Assembly: GCF_013184525.1 (NCBI RefSeq)
Contig: NZ_JAAOIZ010000005.1
Location: 186,001 to 250,000 of the forward strand
Source: Chryseobacterium sp. LAM-KRS1
Lineage (GTDB): Bacteria > Bacteroidota > Bacteroidia > Flavobacteriales > Weeksellaceae
Direction: 5' to 3'
DNA: 64,000 bases
Shown here: positions 8,525-17,098 of the stretch, piece after piece
Layout of the letters: each line of letters begins with the position of its first letter
Position numbering within the stretch: position 1 is the stretch's first letter
The notes under the pieces: model-generated
Told to the model about the DNA's origin: nothing
The model's database searches: none
The model's input: only the letters and a program-made list of their open reading frames with translations
Program-made: the position numbers and the translations under genes

Positions 8525-9899
8525 GCTGAAGGTTTTGTAACAGGGGATAATTTATTTTGCCGTTTTGGGATAGTGGAAATGTCTCTATATGTTCCGTGCG
8601 TACATATTGAGGATTGATACGTAATTTATTCTTTATGGTTTCAGTGATAATCTGAGGATCAATTTCATTGTTGTCATATAATACAATGATCTTTTTGTCA
8701 TTGGAATTAAGGCATACAAATGTGTTTCCCTCCAGTTCATTTTTAAGAATAAATTCAACCTCATCCAGGTTGAGACGAATTCCGAATAGCTTCATGATGC
8801 GTTTTATTCTTCCTGTAATATAATACAGTCCATTTTGTCCTCTCCTGGCGGTGTCTCCTGTACGAAGCACTTTGGGTTGCTCATAAGTTGCAAGATCATG
8901 GAGAGTATTGGCATATCCTCCACATATACTTTCATGGAAGAAAAGAAGTTCATCTGTTTCCGGATCGATCTCAAAGCTTGCGCCGTGTACCGGGCTACCA
9001 ATAGACGTTTCTTCTTCAAGAAGCCCATCGGTACTGAGGTAAGCCATTCTTCCTCCGGCTTCTGTCTGTCCATATTGGGCAAAGAATTGTTTTTCAAATT
9101 CATGACAGTAATTGAAGATCGTTTTTCGAAGTTCTCCGTTGATCACCCCTCCTGTATGGGTCATGTATCGTAGGCTTTTACTGCCTTTTCTGAAGAAGCC
9201 TATTCGGTTCAGATTTTCATAAAGGTATGGAACGCCACCCAGTGTACTGTATCCGTACTCTTCCATTTCATCCCAGAATGCCTTTTGCATAATATCTTTA
9301 TCCGTGCATACTATTTTCCCTGCCCGCATACAATTGGTAGTGAAAATCGAAAAACCATACACGAAATTAATCGGGACATTTAACGGAACTACATCCGATT
9401 CCAGGATAGGCATATATTGCAGAATACTCACCGCATTTTTATAAAGACTCTCATCTGAAAGCTTAACCAGCTTAGGAACTCCTGTTGTTCCCGAGGTGCT
9501 TAAAAGAATCTTAATATCCGGATGAATGGAAACTTCCGGTTTATAATCTTCCCTAACAAAGATTTTAATGGTTTCTGAGAATTCTCTGGATGAATATCCC
9601 TGAAGCTCTTCCCGTGACGGATCAAAGATGTATTTCGGACGGTATTCTGCTTCCAGGCGTTCTTTGAAGTCCGGGTGAAGCTTTTGTCCAAGAATTGCAA
9701 TGGCATGAGCCGTACCATAGAAGTTCAGTAAAACTTCAATACTGGACAGCTGATTGTCATTGTATAAAAAAATCAATCCTTTTTCTACAGGATTCAGGCC
9801 TAATGACCGGTACAATGTTCCTACCGGAACACTTTTGCCACTGGAAGCCTCTATAAAAGAGAGGCTTCTGTTGGCAATTACATTTTCTAAAATTTTCAT
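8511..9899 (-). CDS. Stand-alone AMP-forming acyl ligase (acyl-ACP loading)
   Basis: Member of the ANL adenylating superfamily, 462 residues with no fused carrier domain. Motifs: P-loop STSGTTGVPK (134-143), YGQTE (276-280), TGD (347-349), GRIKRIMKLFG (363-373), and the C-terminal catalytic lysine K448 in PLSQNGKIN. It is encoded 4 bases after the carrier protein gene, so it most likely adenylates a carboxylic acid and loads it onto that carrier. The substrate cannot be read from sequence. In this locus a dicarboxylate such as fumarate, or a fatty acid, would fit. It might also use CoA instead of the carrier protein. Confidence 0.87.
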   Translation of the reverse strand: MKILENVIANRSLSFIEASSGKSVPVGTLYRSLGLNPVEKGLIFLYNDNQLSSIEVLLNFYGTAHAIAILGQKLHPDFKERLEAEYRPKYIFDPSREELQGYSSREFSETIKIFVREDYKPEVSIHPDIKILLSTSGTTGVPKLVKLSDESLYKNAVSILQYMPILESDVVPLNVPINFVYGFSIFTTNCMRAGKIVCTDKDIMQKAFWDEMEEYGYSTLGGVPYLYENLNRIGFFRKGSKSLRYMTHTGGVINGELRKTIFNYCHEFEKQFFAQYGQTEAGGRMAYLSTDGLLEEETSIGSPVHGASFEIDPETDELLFFHESICGGYANTLHDLATYEQPKVLRTGDTARRGQNGLYYITGRIKRIMKLFGIRLNLDEVEFILKNELEGNTFVCLNSNDKKIIVLYDNNEIDPQIITETIKNKLRINPQYVRTEHIETFPLSQNGKINYPLLQNLQHENI

Positions 9900-9903
9900 A
9901 TAC

Positions 9904-10149
9904 TTAGTTTTCTACGAGTACATCGTATTTTTTCATTTTGTCGCGGATCTTTCCTACAGTTCCCATTTCAAGAATATCATTAAAATCAAACTTTATTTGG
10001 TAGAACTGTTCCAATGCTTCTACTATAAGAAGATGGGACATAGAATCCCATTCCGGGATTTCCTGGTAGGTAAGGTTTTCATCAATCATTTCTTTTTTTA
10101 CTGCAATTGCTGATGCAATAATTTCATAAAATTCGTCTGTTGTGTGCAT
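9904..10149 (-). CDS. Acyl carrier protein
   Basis: Carrier protein of 81 residues. The phosphopantetheine attachment serine is S36 in IPEWDSMSHLL, followed by the acidic helix VEALEQFYQIKFDFNDI. The DSM motif differs slightly from the DSL of fatty-acid ACP, which suggests a dedicated secondary-metabolism carrier. It starts 1 base after the MATE gene and is followed 4 bases later by the adenylating enzyme, its probable loading partner. No phosphopantetheinyl transferase is in the window, so a chromosomal one must modify it. Confidence 0.9.
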   Translation of the reverse strand: MHTTDEFYEIIASAIAVKKEMIDENLTYQEIPEWDSMSHLLIVEALEQFYQIKFDFNDILEMGTVGKIRDKMKKYDVLVEN

Positions 10150-10150
10150 T

Positions 10151-11554
10151 TTAAATTTTTATAGTTTTCCATTTACCATTTCTGAAGATCATAAGGAAAA
10201 GCACAGCCAGTACAATTTCCGAAGAAACGATAGCTGTAAATATTCCTTTCAGTTCCCATTGAAGCCTTACTCCAAGGAGATAAGCCAAAGGAAGCTGAAT
10301 AACATAAAACATGATCATATACAGCAGGGTTACCTGCATGATATTTCCGGCAGCATTAAGTGCGCGGCTGATCACCATTGTAAAGCCTAATAACAAATAA
10401 GCCATTGAAACCACGTGGATATACTGGACTGCATAATGAGCGACCTGGGCTTCCGAAGTAAAAAAGGTAACAACATATTCCGCTGCCAGTTGCCAGAATA
10501 AAGCAACAGCCACGAGATATGTCATATTAATTCCTCCTGCCCTCCATACGGTTTTTTCCGCACGATCCGGATTTCCTGCTCCCAGATTCTGGCCCGTAAG
10601 AACTCCCGCAGCATTTCCTATTCCCCAGGCAGGCATGGTTGCCACAGAAGCTATCCTTTGGGCAATAATGTAACCTGCAAGTGCGGTGGTTCCAAAGGTT
10701 GCAATAATCTTCACCATAATCAGCCAGCTGGAGGCAGGAATAATATACTGAACCAGTCCGCCAAAGGTAATTTTGAGGATTTTCTTTGTTAAGGAAAGGT
10801 CGAAGTGAAACTTCGTACCGATCTTGATACTGGTTTTTCCTGTAAGGAGGATAAAAAACTGGTATATTACCGCGAGCAGACGGGATAAAACAGTAGCATA
10901 AGCTAATCCCATTAATCCGTAAGCAGGAATAAAACCAAGTCCGAAAACAAAGATGACCGCGAATACCATACTCGATATATGGCAAAGCCAAAGGGATTTC
11001 ATGGCAAGGGATGCATCCCCGGCCCCTCTGAAAAGCCCGTTAATGGAAAGCCTCAGAATAACCAATCCGATACTTAAAAATACCAGTTGGGAAAAAAGGA
11101 CTCCATGATCAATACTATCGGGTTTAATCCCGAGAAAGCCGATGATATCGGATGCGAAAATAAATGACAGTCCCCCAACCAAGAGGGCAAATCCAAACGC
11201 AAGCAGTATGATATACTGTGCCGTTTGTTCCATTCCTTCCTTGTCTTTTTCACCTGCTCTCCTGGCCGTTAATGTAGCAGCCGCTATCCCAAGACCGATG
11301 GCAATCGCGTTGGCAAAATTGATGTAGTTATCTGTAATACCAACAAGTCCGAGGACCTTATCTCCAAGCTTCGCAATAATTAAAAGATTGATACTCACGA
11401 AAACAGATTCCATAACAAGCTCCATCACCATAGGAATGGCTAAACTGAAGATTGAACGGTTGATGCTTCCGCTGGTAAGCTCGGTTTTTCTCCCGGCTAA
11501 TGCTCCGTACGCAAATACAGAACCGTCTTTTACAAGATGCAGGAACTTTTTCAT
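10151..11554 (-). CDS. MATE-family efflux transporter (probable siderophore exporter)
   Basis: Twelve-helix MATE/NorM-type transporter of 467 residues. MATE features include SLAIPMVMELVMES near the N terminus, LFRGAGDA, and the second repeat beginning around TKKILKITFGG with NAAGVLTGQNLGAGNPDRAE. Its ATG overlaps the stop of the upstream NIS synthetase gene (ATGA), so it is translationally coupled to siderophore synthesis. Export of the finished siderophore is the natural inference. Many NIS loci use an MFS exporter instead, so a MATE in this position is worth noting. Confidence 0.9.
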   Translation of the reverse strand: MKKFLHLVKDGSVFAYGALAGRKTELTSGSINRSIFSLAIPMVMELVMESVFVSINLLIIAKLGDKVLGLVGITDNYINFANAIAIGLGIAAATLTARRAGEKDKEGMEQTAQYIILLAFGFALLVGGLSFIFASDIIGFLGIKPDSIDHGVLFSQLVFLSIGLVILRLSINGLFRGAGDASLAMKSLWLCHISSMVFAVIFVFGLGFIPAYGLMGLAYATVLSRLLAVIYQFFILLTGKTSIKIGTKFHFDLSLTKKILKITFGGLVQYIIPASSWLIMVKIIATFGTTALAGYIIAQRIASVATMPAWGIGNAAGVLTGQNLGAGNPDRAEKTVWRAGGINMTYLVAVALFWQLAAEYVVTFFTSEAQVAHYAVQYIHVVSMAYLLLGFTMVISRALNAAGNIMQVTLLYMIMFYVIQLPLAYLLGVRLQWELKGIFTAIVSSEIVLAVLFLMIFRNGKWKTIKI

Positions 11555-13359
11555 AGTGCCACGACAGAATTTTTATTGGCTATCTGGTACAATGGGTTGG
11601 GTAAAGCACCATCTTTCTTTGGAATAGCAAATGCTTTGTTTTCACTGTAACCGTTATTTTTCAAGCGTACACTGTTGATATAGAATCTTTTGAATGACGG
11701 AACATACAGATCATATTTTGCATAGCGGTCCTTTAAATCAGGGTTTTGATTTTTGTAATGCTCTATGCATTCATGAACAAGTGTCCAGAACTCTTCTTCT
11801 TTAAGATCCGAATAGGTATGAAGAACGTTTGATAAATATCTGAAAAAGGCATCAAAAACCCCAAGAAGAATGGATAATGGAACATTTTCCTTGTTTGAGG
11901 ACTGAATCAGTCCGTCTGCCAGATGATCCGGTAATTTTTCTCTGGCTTCTGTCGTTAAAACAATGTCATCTACAAAATCTTTAATAACAATTCTTTGTGG
12001 AAGCCCTTTTCTCAATACCACCATAATGTTTTCTCCGTGAGGTGTTACGCAAAGAGAATGGGTGTAATAGATATGAAGAAGAGGAGTAAGATAAGCGTCG
12101 AGATATTCTGTGATCCATTGTCTTACACTAATTCCTGCTTTTTCAGCAAAAGCTTGTACCAGGGGAACTCCGTTTTGATCCACATAGAGCAATGAAGCCA
12201 TGGTAAACATTTCTTCGTCTTCCTTTAAATAAGATCCGGCACTTTCACGCCATAATGCTCCCAGGAACTCATTATATTGATATGGAACGCCTGTAATAGC
12301 ACCGTATTGCGGATGGTGGTAAGCAATTGAAGCTTCTTCACCGAGAAATATGGTTCCTTTATTTTCCAGATAAGCATCCCCTTTGATCAGTCCTTTTACC
12401 CAATCTGTAATGGAGGGTGCTATTTTCATCTGTTTAGGGGAAAGTCCTCTGATGTTTCCGGTACTCAGAATGGAGACAGCCGTTTTTAAGTATCTCTTCT
12501 CAGGATGATCTGCATTGAATAAAGTACGGATGCTCTGTTGCGGGCTGTAAACGTCATTCCCTTCTCCCAGAGGAATTAGTATTCCGGAAACAAGATCTCC
12601 CGCAAAATGGATCTTTAACTTATGTTCCCATTGCCAGGGATGTACCGGGATGAAATGATAATCCTGAACTGATTTTCCTTTGTTGATCAGTTTTTGTTGA
12701 AAATTCTGATATAATTCATCCCCGATTTCAGAGCGGTAAAATTCTTCCTGATCGATATGTCCTAAAGAATGAAAAGATGATCTGCTCTTATGAGCGGCAA
12801 ACCAAAGGACTTTTAAGCTCTTATCCGCTTCCGGGGCAAAGGTTTCAAGGTCAGTAGGTGAAAAGCCTAATCTGCTTTTATTGACGATAACCCATGGGTG
12901 ACCTGTCATCTGGTGCTCTACTGTCTGGTAATTACTGGATGCCAGATCCTTTGAAGTCATAATCCCTCTGGACAAGATCAGGGAATCACAATATAAAGTA
13001 TGCAGTAATTCTTCTGTGTATTTTGCTAATGTATTGGAATCAAGATCAAAAACCGCCTGCATTTCAAGGAAAAATTGAGGGATATTAAGGATGTCGGTTT
13101 TTTCGCCATTCTCTGTTTTTGTAATACTGGCTTTATCAATATGCCAAAAATCCATCATTCTTTCCTGTCCCCTGAAGCTATATTCTATGTTTTCAAATCC
13201 TGTCTCAAGGCTGAAGATGGTATATCCTTCTTCATCTTGAGATACAGCGACAGGCTTTAATCGCTCCTCATGCATTAATTCGGCGATTGTTTTGGTCATA
13301 AGGTCCCTGTTAGCCTGTAGCCAGTGTTTCTGGTTAATTATCGTATTATCGTTACTCAT
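11551..13359 (-). CDS. NIS siderophore synthetase (IucA/IucC family)
   Basis: ATP-dependent NIS synthetase of 602 residues that condenses an amine or hydroxylamine with a carboxylate of citrate or a hydroxamate acid. Family signatures: TGHPWVIVNKSRLGFS (152-167), HPWQWEHK (240-247), QQSIRTLFN (274-282), TAVSILSTGNIRGLS, and a FhuF-like C-terminal half with HGENIMVVLR and IKDFVDDI. It lacks any fused domain, unlike the other synthetase in the operon. With two synthetases, the product probably needs two separate condensations, as in achromobactin- or rhizobactin-type pathways. Gap to the monooxygenase gene is 6 bases. Confidence 0.94.
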   Translation of the reverse strand: MSNDNTIINQKHWLQANRDLMTKTIAELMHEERLKPVAVSQDEEGYTIFSLETGFENIEYSFRGQERMMDFWHIDKASITKTENGEKTDILNIPQFFLEMQAVFDLDSNTLAKYTEELLHTLYCDSLILSRGIMTSKDLASSNYQTVEHQMTGHPWVIVNKSRLGFSPTDLETFAPEADKSLKVLWFAAHKSRSSFHSLGHIDQEEFYRSEIGDELYQNFQQKLINKGKSVQDYHFIPVHPWQWEHKLKIHFAGDLVSGILIPLGEGNDVYSPQQSIRTLFNADHPEKRYLKTAVSILSTGNIRGLSPKQMKIAPSITDWVKGLIKGDAYLENKGTIFLGEEASIAYHHPQYGAITGVPYQYNEFLGALWRESAGSYLKEDEEMFTMASLLYVDQNGVPLVQAFAEKAGISVRQWITEYLDAYLTPLLHIYYTHSLCVTPHGENIMVVLRKGLPQRIVIKDFVDDIVLTTEAREKLPDHLADGLIQSSNKENVPLSILLGVFDAFFRYLSNVLHTYSDLKEEEFWTLVHECIEHYKNQNPDLKDRYAKYDLYVPSFKRFYINSVRLKNNGYSENKAFAIPKKDGALPNPLYQIANKNSVVAL

Positions 13360-13365
13360 TATTCA

Positions 13366-14679
13366 TTATATTTTGGCGGTTGGCATTGCGTGTTTTTCAA
13401 CGTCAAAATCCTGGAAAGTTATTTTCTTTTCTATTTTATAATGCTCCCTTCCCAGAATATCATTGATGATATAAGAATTACGGTAAGCCGCCATTCCAAG
13501 GTCGGTAGAAATATAGCTATGGGTATGGACTTCTGCATGAAGCACATAGATTTCACCTCCGTTATGATCTATTGAGTAATTCCTGTTCACGGCAAATAAC
13601 CCGTTGGAATCCCTTTTAATTCTTGATTCAATATTTTTTAAGAATGAAGGTTCATGATAACGGTATCCTGTTCCAATTACGAGATAATCAGCTTCCTGTT
13701 CATAAGGGATATCCTGTTCCAATTGTGTAAATTCAAGGGTAAGACGTTCGGTATTGCTGTTATCTACCCGATCCAGCTGGCTGTTGGGAATGATCGTAAG
13801 CTTTGGATTGGCATTATCAATATTAAGATCATAGATAAAATCATAGATCTGGTTGATCAGGTCATAATTGATCCCTTTAAACTGTGCCTGTTGCTTGCTT
13901 AAGATAGCTTTGCGGGCAGCTTCGTTTCTGCTGTAAAAATAATCTACGTAATCAGGGGAAGTAAGCTCTAAGGTAAGCTTTGAATATTCCATCGGGAAAA
14001 ACCGGTCAGGTCGGGAATACCATCCTAATTCCGTATTTTCATTGCGGCTTTGAAGAAGATCGTAAAAGACTTCCGCAGCACTTTGCCCTGAACCAATTAC
14101 CGCTATTTTACGGCCTTTAGCTAAAAGCTCCTCTTTTCTGTACAAATAAGAACTTGTATGAAGGATCCTGGAATCTTCTTTGGGAATAAATGAAGGAATA
14201 TGGGGCTGTGTCCCGGTACCAAGGATGAGTCTTTCCGCTTTAAAAACTACCGCCTCCTTGGTTTTGGTGTGAAGCGTGGTAATCAGATAAAGTCCGTCTT
14301 CATAAATAATATCGACAACCTGTGTGGAAAAACGGCATTGTGGCAATTGGCTGACTACCCATTGACAATAGCGGTTATATTCTTTTCGGGGAATGAAGAA
14401 ATCTTCCCTGATAAAGAATTTATATAACCTGTTGGTTTCTTTAAGATAATTAAGAAGGCTTAAGGGATTGGTAGGATCCGCCATCGAAACACAGTCACAC
14501 AAAAACGGTGTCTGAAGGGTTACGTGGTCTATCATTAATCCCGGATGCCAGTCGAAGCCATCCCTTTGATCAAGAAAAAGTGTTTTTAGTTCAGATATAG
14601 GATTGGATAAAGCAGCTAGCCCTAAATTAAAAGGCCCGATACCTATTCCTATTACATTATATATGGTTTCATTAGTCAT
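13366..14679 (-). CDS. Lysine/ornithine-type N6-monooxygenase (cadaverine N-hydroxylase)
   Basis: FAD- and NADPH-dependent N-hydroxylating monooxygenase of the IucD/SidA/RhbE family, 437 residues, creating the hydroxylamine that becomes an iron-binding hydroxamate. FAD site GIGIGPFNLGLAAL, NADPH site VIGSGQSAAEVFYDLL, and the C-terminal VIGTGYRYH motif are all present. The preferred ATG at 14677-14679 overlaps the upstream stop by 8 bases; an ATG 10 codons earlier would overlap more and adds no conserved sequence. With the decarboxylase upstream, its substrate is more likely a diamine such as (hydroxy)cadaverine than lysine itself. This is inference. Confidence 0.92.
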   Translation of the reverse strand: MTNETIYNVIGIGIGPFNLGLAALSNPISELKTLFLDQRDGFDWHPGLMIDHVTLQTPFLCDCVSMADPTNPLSLLNYLKETNRLYKFFIREDFFIPRKEYNRYCQWVVSQLPQCRFSTQVVDIIYEDGLYLITTLHTKTKEAVVFKAERLILGTGTQPHIPSFIPKEDSRILHTSSYLYRKEELLAKGRKIAVIGSGQSAAEVFYDLLQSRNENTELGWYSRPDRFFPMEYSKLTLELTSPDYVDYFYSRNEAARKAILSKQQAQFKGINYDLINQIYDFIYDLNIDNANPKLTIIPNSQLDRVDNSNTERLTLEFTQLEQDIPYEQEADYLVIGTGYRYHEPSFLKNIESRIKRDSNGLFAVNRNYSIDHNGGEIYVLHAEVHTHSYISTDLGMAAYRNSYIINDILGREHYKIEKKITFQDFDVEKHAMPTAKI

Positions 14680-17098
14680 GTTCAGCGATTTTTGCGGTGA
14701 TTTGTACATCTTTGTTTTGTGGGAATTTTTCCCAATACCATTCCCTGTAGCAGAAGTTCAGATTGGCTTTTTTGTGTGGCATTTCAATGATTTTTTCTAT
14801 TTTGAAGCCTACATGTGCCTTATTCATCATGGATGCAAAAGAATCTACAGAGCCTTCTCCTACCATTTTTCCAACTTCCGGTTGGGCAAAAACGTAATCT
14901 ACCATAGATTGTGTGGAAGGAGAAACATATTTCTTTTTAGGATCTGTCGGAGCTATAAACTGATGCGTCCCATAGTCTGTAGGCATTACATCATAATAAT
15001 CTCCCACAATATCCCGGCATGGCCAGTAAACTTCAATATTGCAGGAAGGTTCATCATTACTCGAAATAATATAGCTGTGGGCTTCGTCACCCGGTAACAT
15101 CAGTCGGTAATAGGTTTCCAGCTCGTCAATCGGCCAGTTCATCTGCCATATTTTTACAGCATGCTCACGATTGAACCATTCATGAAGCATTTCAAGATCT
15201 TCATCAAGGTTAATAGGACGCATACTGATTGTAACATCTTCTTTCTGAAAATAACGCCTGAAGAACACATCGTTTCCTTTTGGATTGATCAGCTGATCCG
15301 AGAAGAAATATTTGTAAAGAAGGTTGGGAACCCTGGCATAAGAAATAGCCCCGGCACTGGTAATTCCATCAATCTCATTGGCTACTGCCTTAAAGTTTGT
15401 TTTGGTTCCCCAATACCTGTTTTGAAGGGCATAGTTGGTAAACGCTGAAGGCATCTCATGGTGAACGGCATCAAACTCCCGGTATAATATATCAATCAGC
15501 GTTCGTTCACTTACCCACCCTGTTTTTCCTAATGAGGCGATAAGTGCTGAAAAATTGCTCACCAGTACATGATAAGAAATGATATCTAAAAGACGCTCAT
15601 CTTTGATAAAGAGATCCTCAATCTCCGGATATTCTTTAGCCAGCCCGGTATACTGGTCTCTCGAACTTTCTCTGAGGAGATAACCCTGTGCATCTCTTAC
15701 AAAAAGTGTTTGAGGAAGCAATTGATCATCCAGCTGAATCAACAGGTTCTGCTGATGAGCTTCAGGAGCCATTCCATATTGGCTGTATAAGTGGTTTAAT
15801 GGAGCGATTAATAGTTTAATATACTTTTCGAACCATGTGGTTATGGATTTTTCAAGACCCATTCCCAGGACATCTGAAACATCCGAGAAAAATTTCTGTA
15901 TAAAGGTCTTTCCGTCAGCAGGTTCATCCTGGCATAACCTGGCGAGTAAAAGTATTTTATCTTCAGGTAAAAACGGATTCTCGCGAACTAATAAATTAAG
16001 ACTATCAATGTTTTTATCATTGTGGTAGACTCCCAATGTTACAGGTTCTAAAAGAAGTTTGAACTGATTAAAATCCTTTTCAAATGCTGAAGCTGCGTGC
16101 TTACGCCATAATGCTGAAGCATAGCCTCTTTTTAAATCTTTTTCAGTGTTGATCCTGATCGAACCGGTTAAAAGAACATTCAGGGAAAACTTTGGCATCC
16201 ATGGAATATGAGGGCTGTACATGCTTCTTATAGAAGATGTTGAATAAAATCCTTCTCCCAGGGCTCCGATGTGAATTAATGTCCTGTTTTCTATCATTTC
16301 CGAGCCTTCTTTTATCGATAAAAGATAACTGGCTTCCCAGGGATGACATGGAACAATGTAGAAGTCGGACAGGCTTTCTCCTTCTTTAAGATCATTTTTT
16401 CCAAAGTCCGAAGGCAGAGAAACGATGCTTTTCAGAAATTCATTGTAGGAGATCTCTAAAACAGAGTTTTCTACAACATTGTTTTTATGCACTAAAAAAT
16501 ACTCAAGCTGTATCTCTTTATTGAATTCAGGACCATATAAAAGCTGTTCTTCTTTTGAAAATCCCATCCTTGCTTTGGTAAAGGGATGAAGATTATGCCC
16601 TGCCGGAAGCCTCTGCTCAGATTCCAGAAAGGAGTAAGACACAGGATCATTCTCCTGAGCACCAGCATTCATGATCAGTTCCAGGTTTCTGAAGCTGCTT
16701 TGGATTCTTTTGGTAAACAATTCCAACCCTTGTTCACTGAATTGCTCAGAAAGCTCTTTATAAACCAAAGCTGTCAGCTGGTCGATATCCACCTCAAAAA
16801 TGCTTTCATTTTTATGATCAACGGCCCATAAAGGCATTGCATAATCGTGAAATGAACTTTCGGAACGATAAGCAACAGGGGCGAATAAAAACAGATCGCT
16901 CTTTTTTAATTCAAATCTTATGTATAGCGGGTAATTGCTGTTTTGAAGTGCCCGGGCAGTAAGGGTATCATATTTTGGAACTCCTTCATAAAATCTTCCG
17001 TTCCCCAGTTCCCGCAACATACCATTCAATAAGATTCTGCTTGTAATGGTAAGCGCTTTTTCTGCAACATTAGTTTGTTGTTCCAAAATTTTCTCCAT
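14672..17098 (-). CDS. NIS synthetase fused to GNAT siderophore acyltransferase
   Basis: Two-domain protein of 808 residues. Residues 1 to about 610 are an IucA/IucC-type NIS synthetase: LPAGHNLHPFTKARMGF (164-180), HPWEASYLLS (252-261), STSSIRSMYS (286-295) and a FhuF-like C-terminal half. Residues about 621-800 are an IucB/RhbD-type GNAT domain (SMRPINLDEDLEMLHEWF, with WQMNWP and a C-terminal FCYREWYWEKFP). The GNAT part should N-acylate the hydroxylamine made by the neighbouring monooxygenase. The fusion lets acyl transfer and citrate condensation occur in one protein. Its start overlaps the decarboxylase gene by 29 bases. Confidence 0.93.
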   Translation of the reverse strand: MEKILEQQTNVAEKALTITSRILLNGMLRELGNGRFYEGVPKYDTLTARALQNSNYPLYIRFELKKSDLFLFAPVAYRSESSFHDYAMPLWAVDHKNESIFEVDIDQLTALVYKELSEQFSEQGLELFTKRIQSSFRNLELIMNAGAQENDPVSYSFLESEQRLPAGHNLHPFTKARMGFSKEEQLLYGPEFNKEIQLEYFLVHKNNVVENSVLEISYNEFLKSIVSLPSDFGKNDLKEGESLSDFYIVPCHPWEASYLLSIKEGSEMIENRTLIHIGALGEGFYSTSSIRSMYSPHIPWMPKFSLNVLLTGSIRINTEKDLKRGYASALWRKHAASAFEKDFNQFKLLLEPVTLGVYHNDKNIDSLNLLVRENPFLPEDKILLLARLCQDEPADGKTFIQKFFSDVSDVLGMGLEKSITTWFEKYIKLLIAPLNHLYSQYGMAPEAHQQNLLIQLDDQLLPQTLFVRDAQGYLLRESSRDQYTGLAKEYPEIEDLFIKDERLLDIISYHVLVSNFSALIASLGKTGWVSERTLIDILYREFDAVHHEMPSAFTNYALQNRYWGTKTNFKAVANEIDGITSAGAISYARVPNLLYKYFFSDQLINPKGNDVFFRRYFQKEDVTISMRPINLDEDLEMLHEWFNREHAVKIWQMNWPIDELETYYRLMLPGDEAHSYIISSNDEPSCNIEVYWPCRDIVGDYYDVMPTDYGTHQFIAPTDPKKKYVSPSTQSMVDYVFAQPEVGKMVGEGSVDSFASMMNKAHVGFKIEKIIEMPHKKANLNFCYREWYWEKFPQNKDVQITAKIAEHD

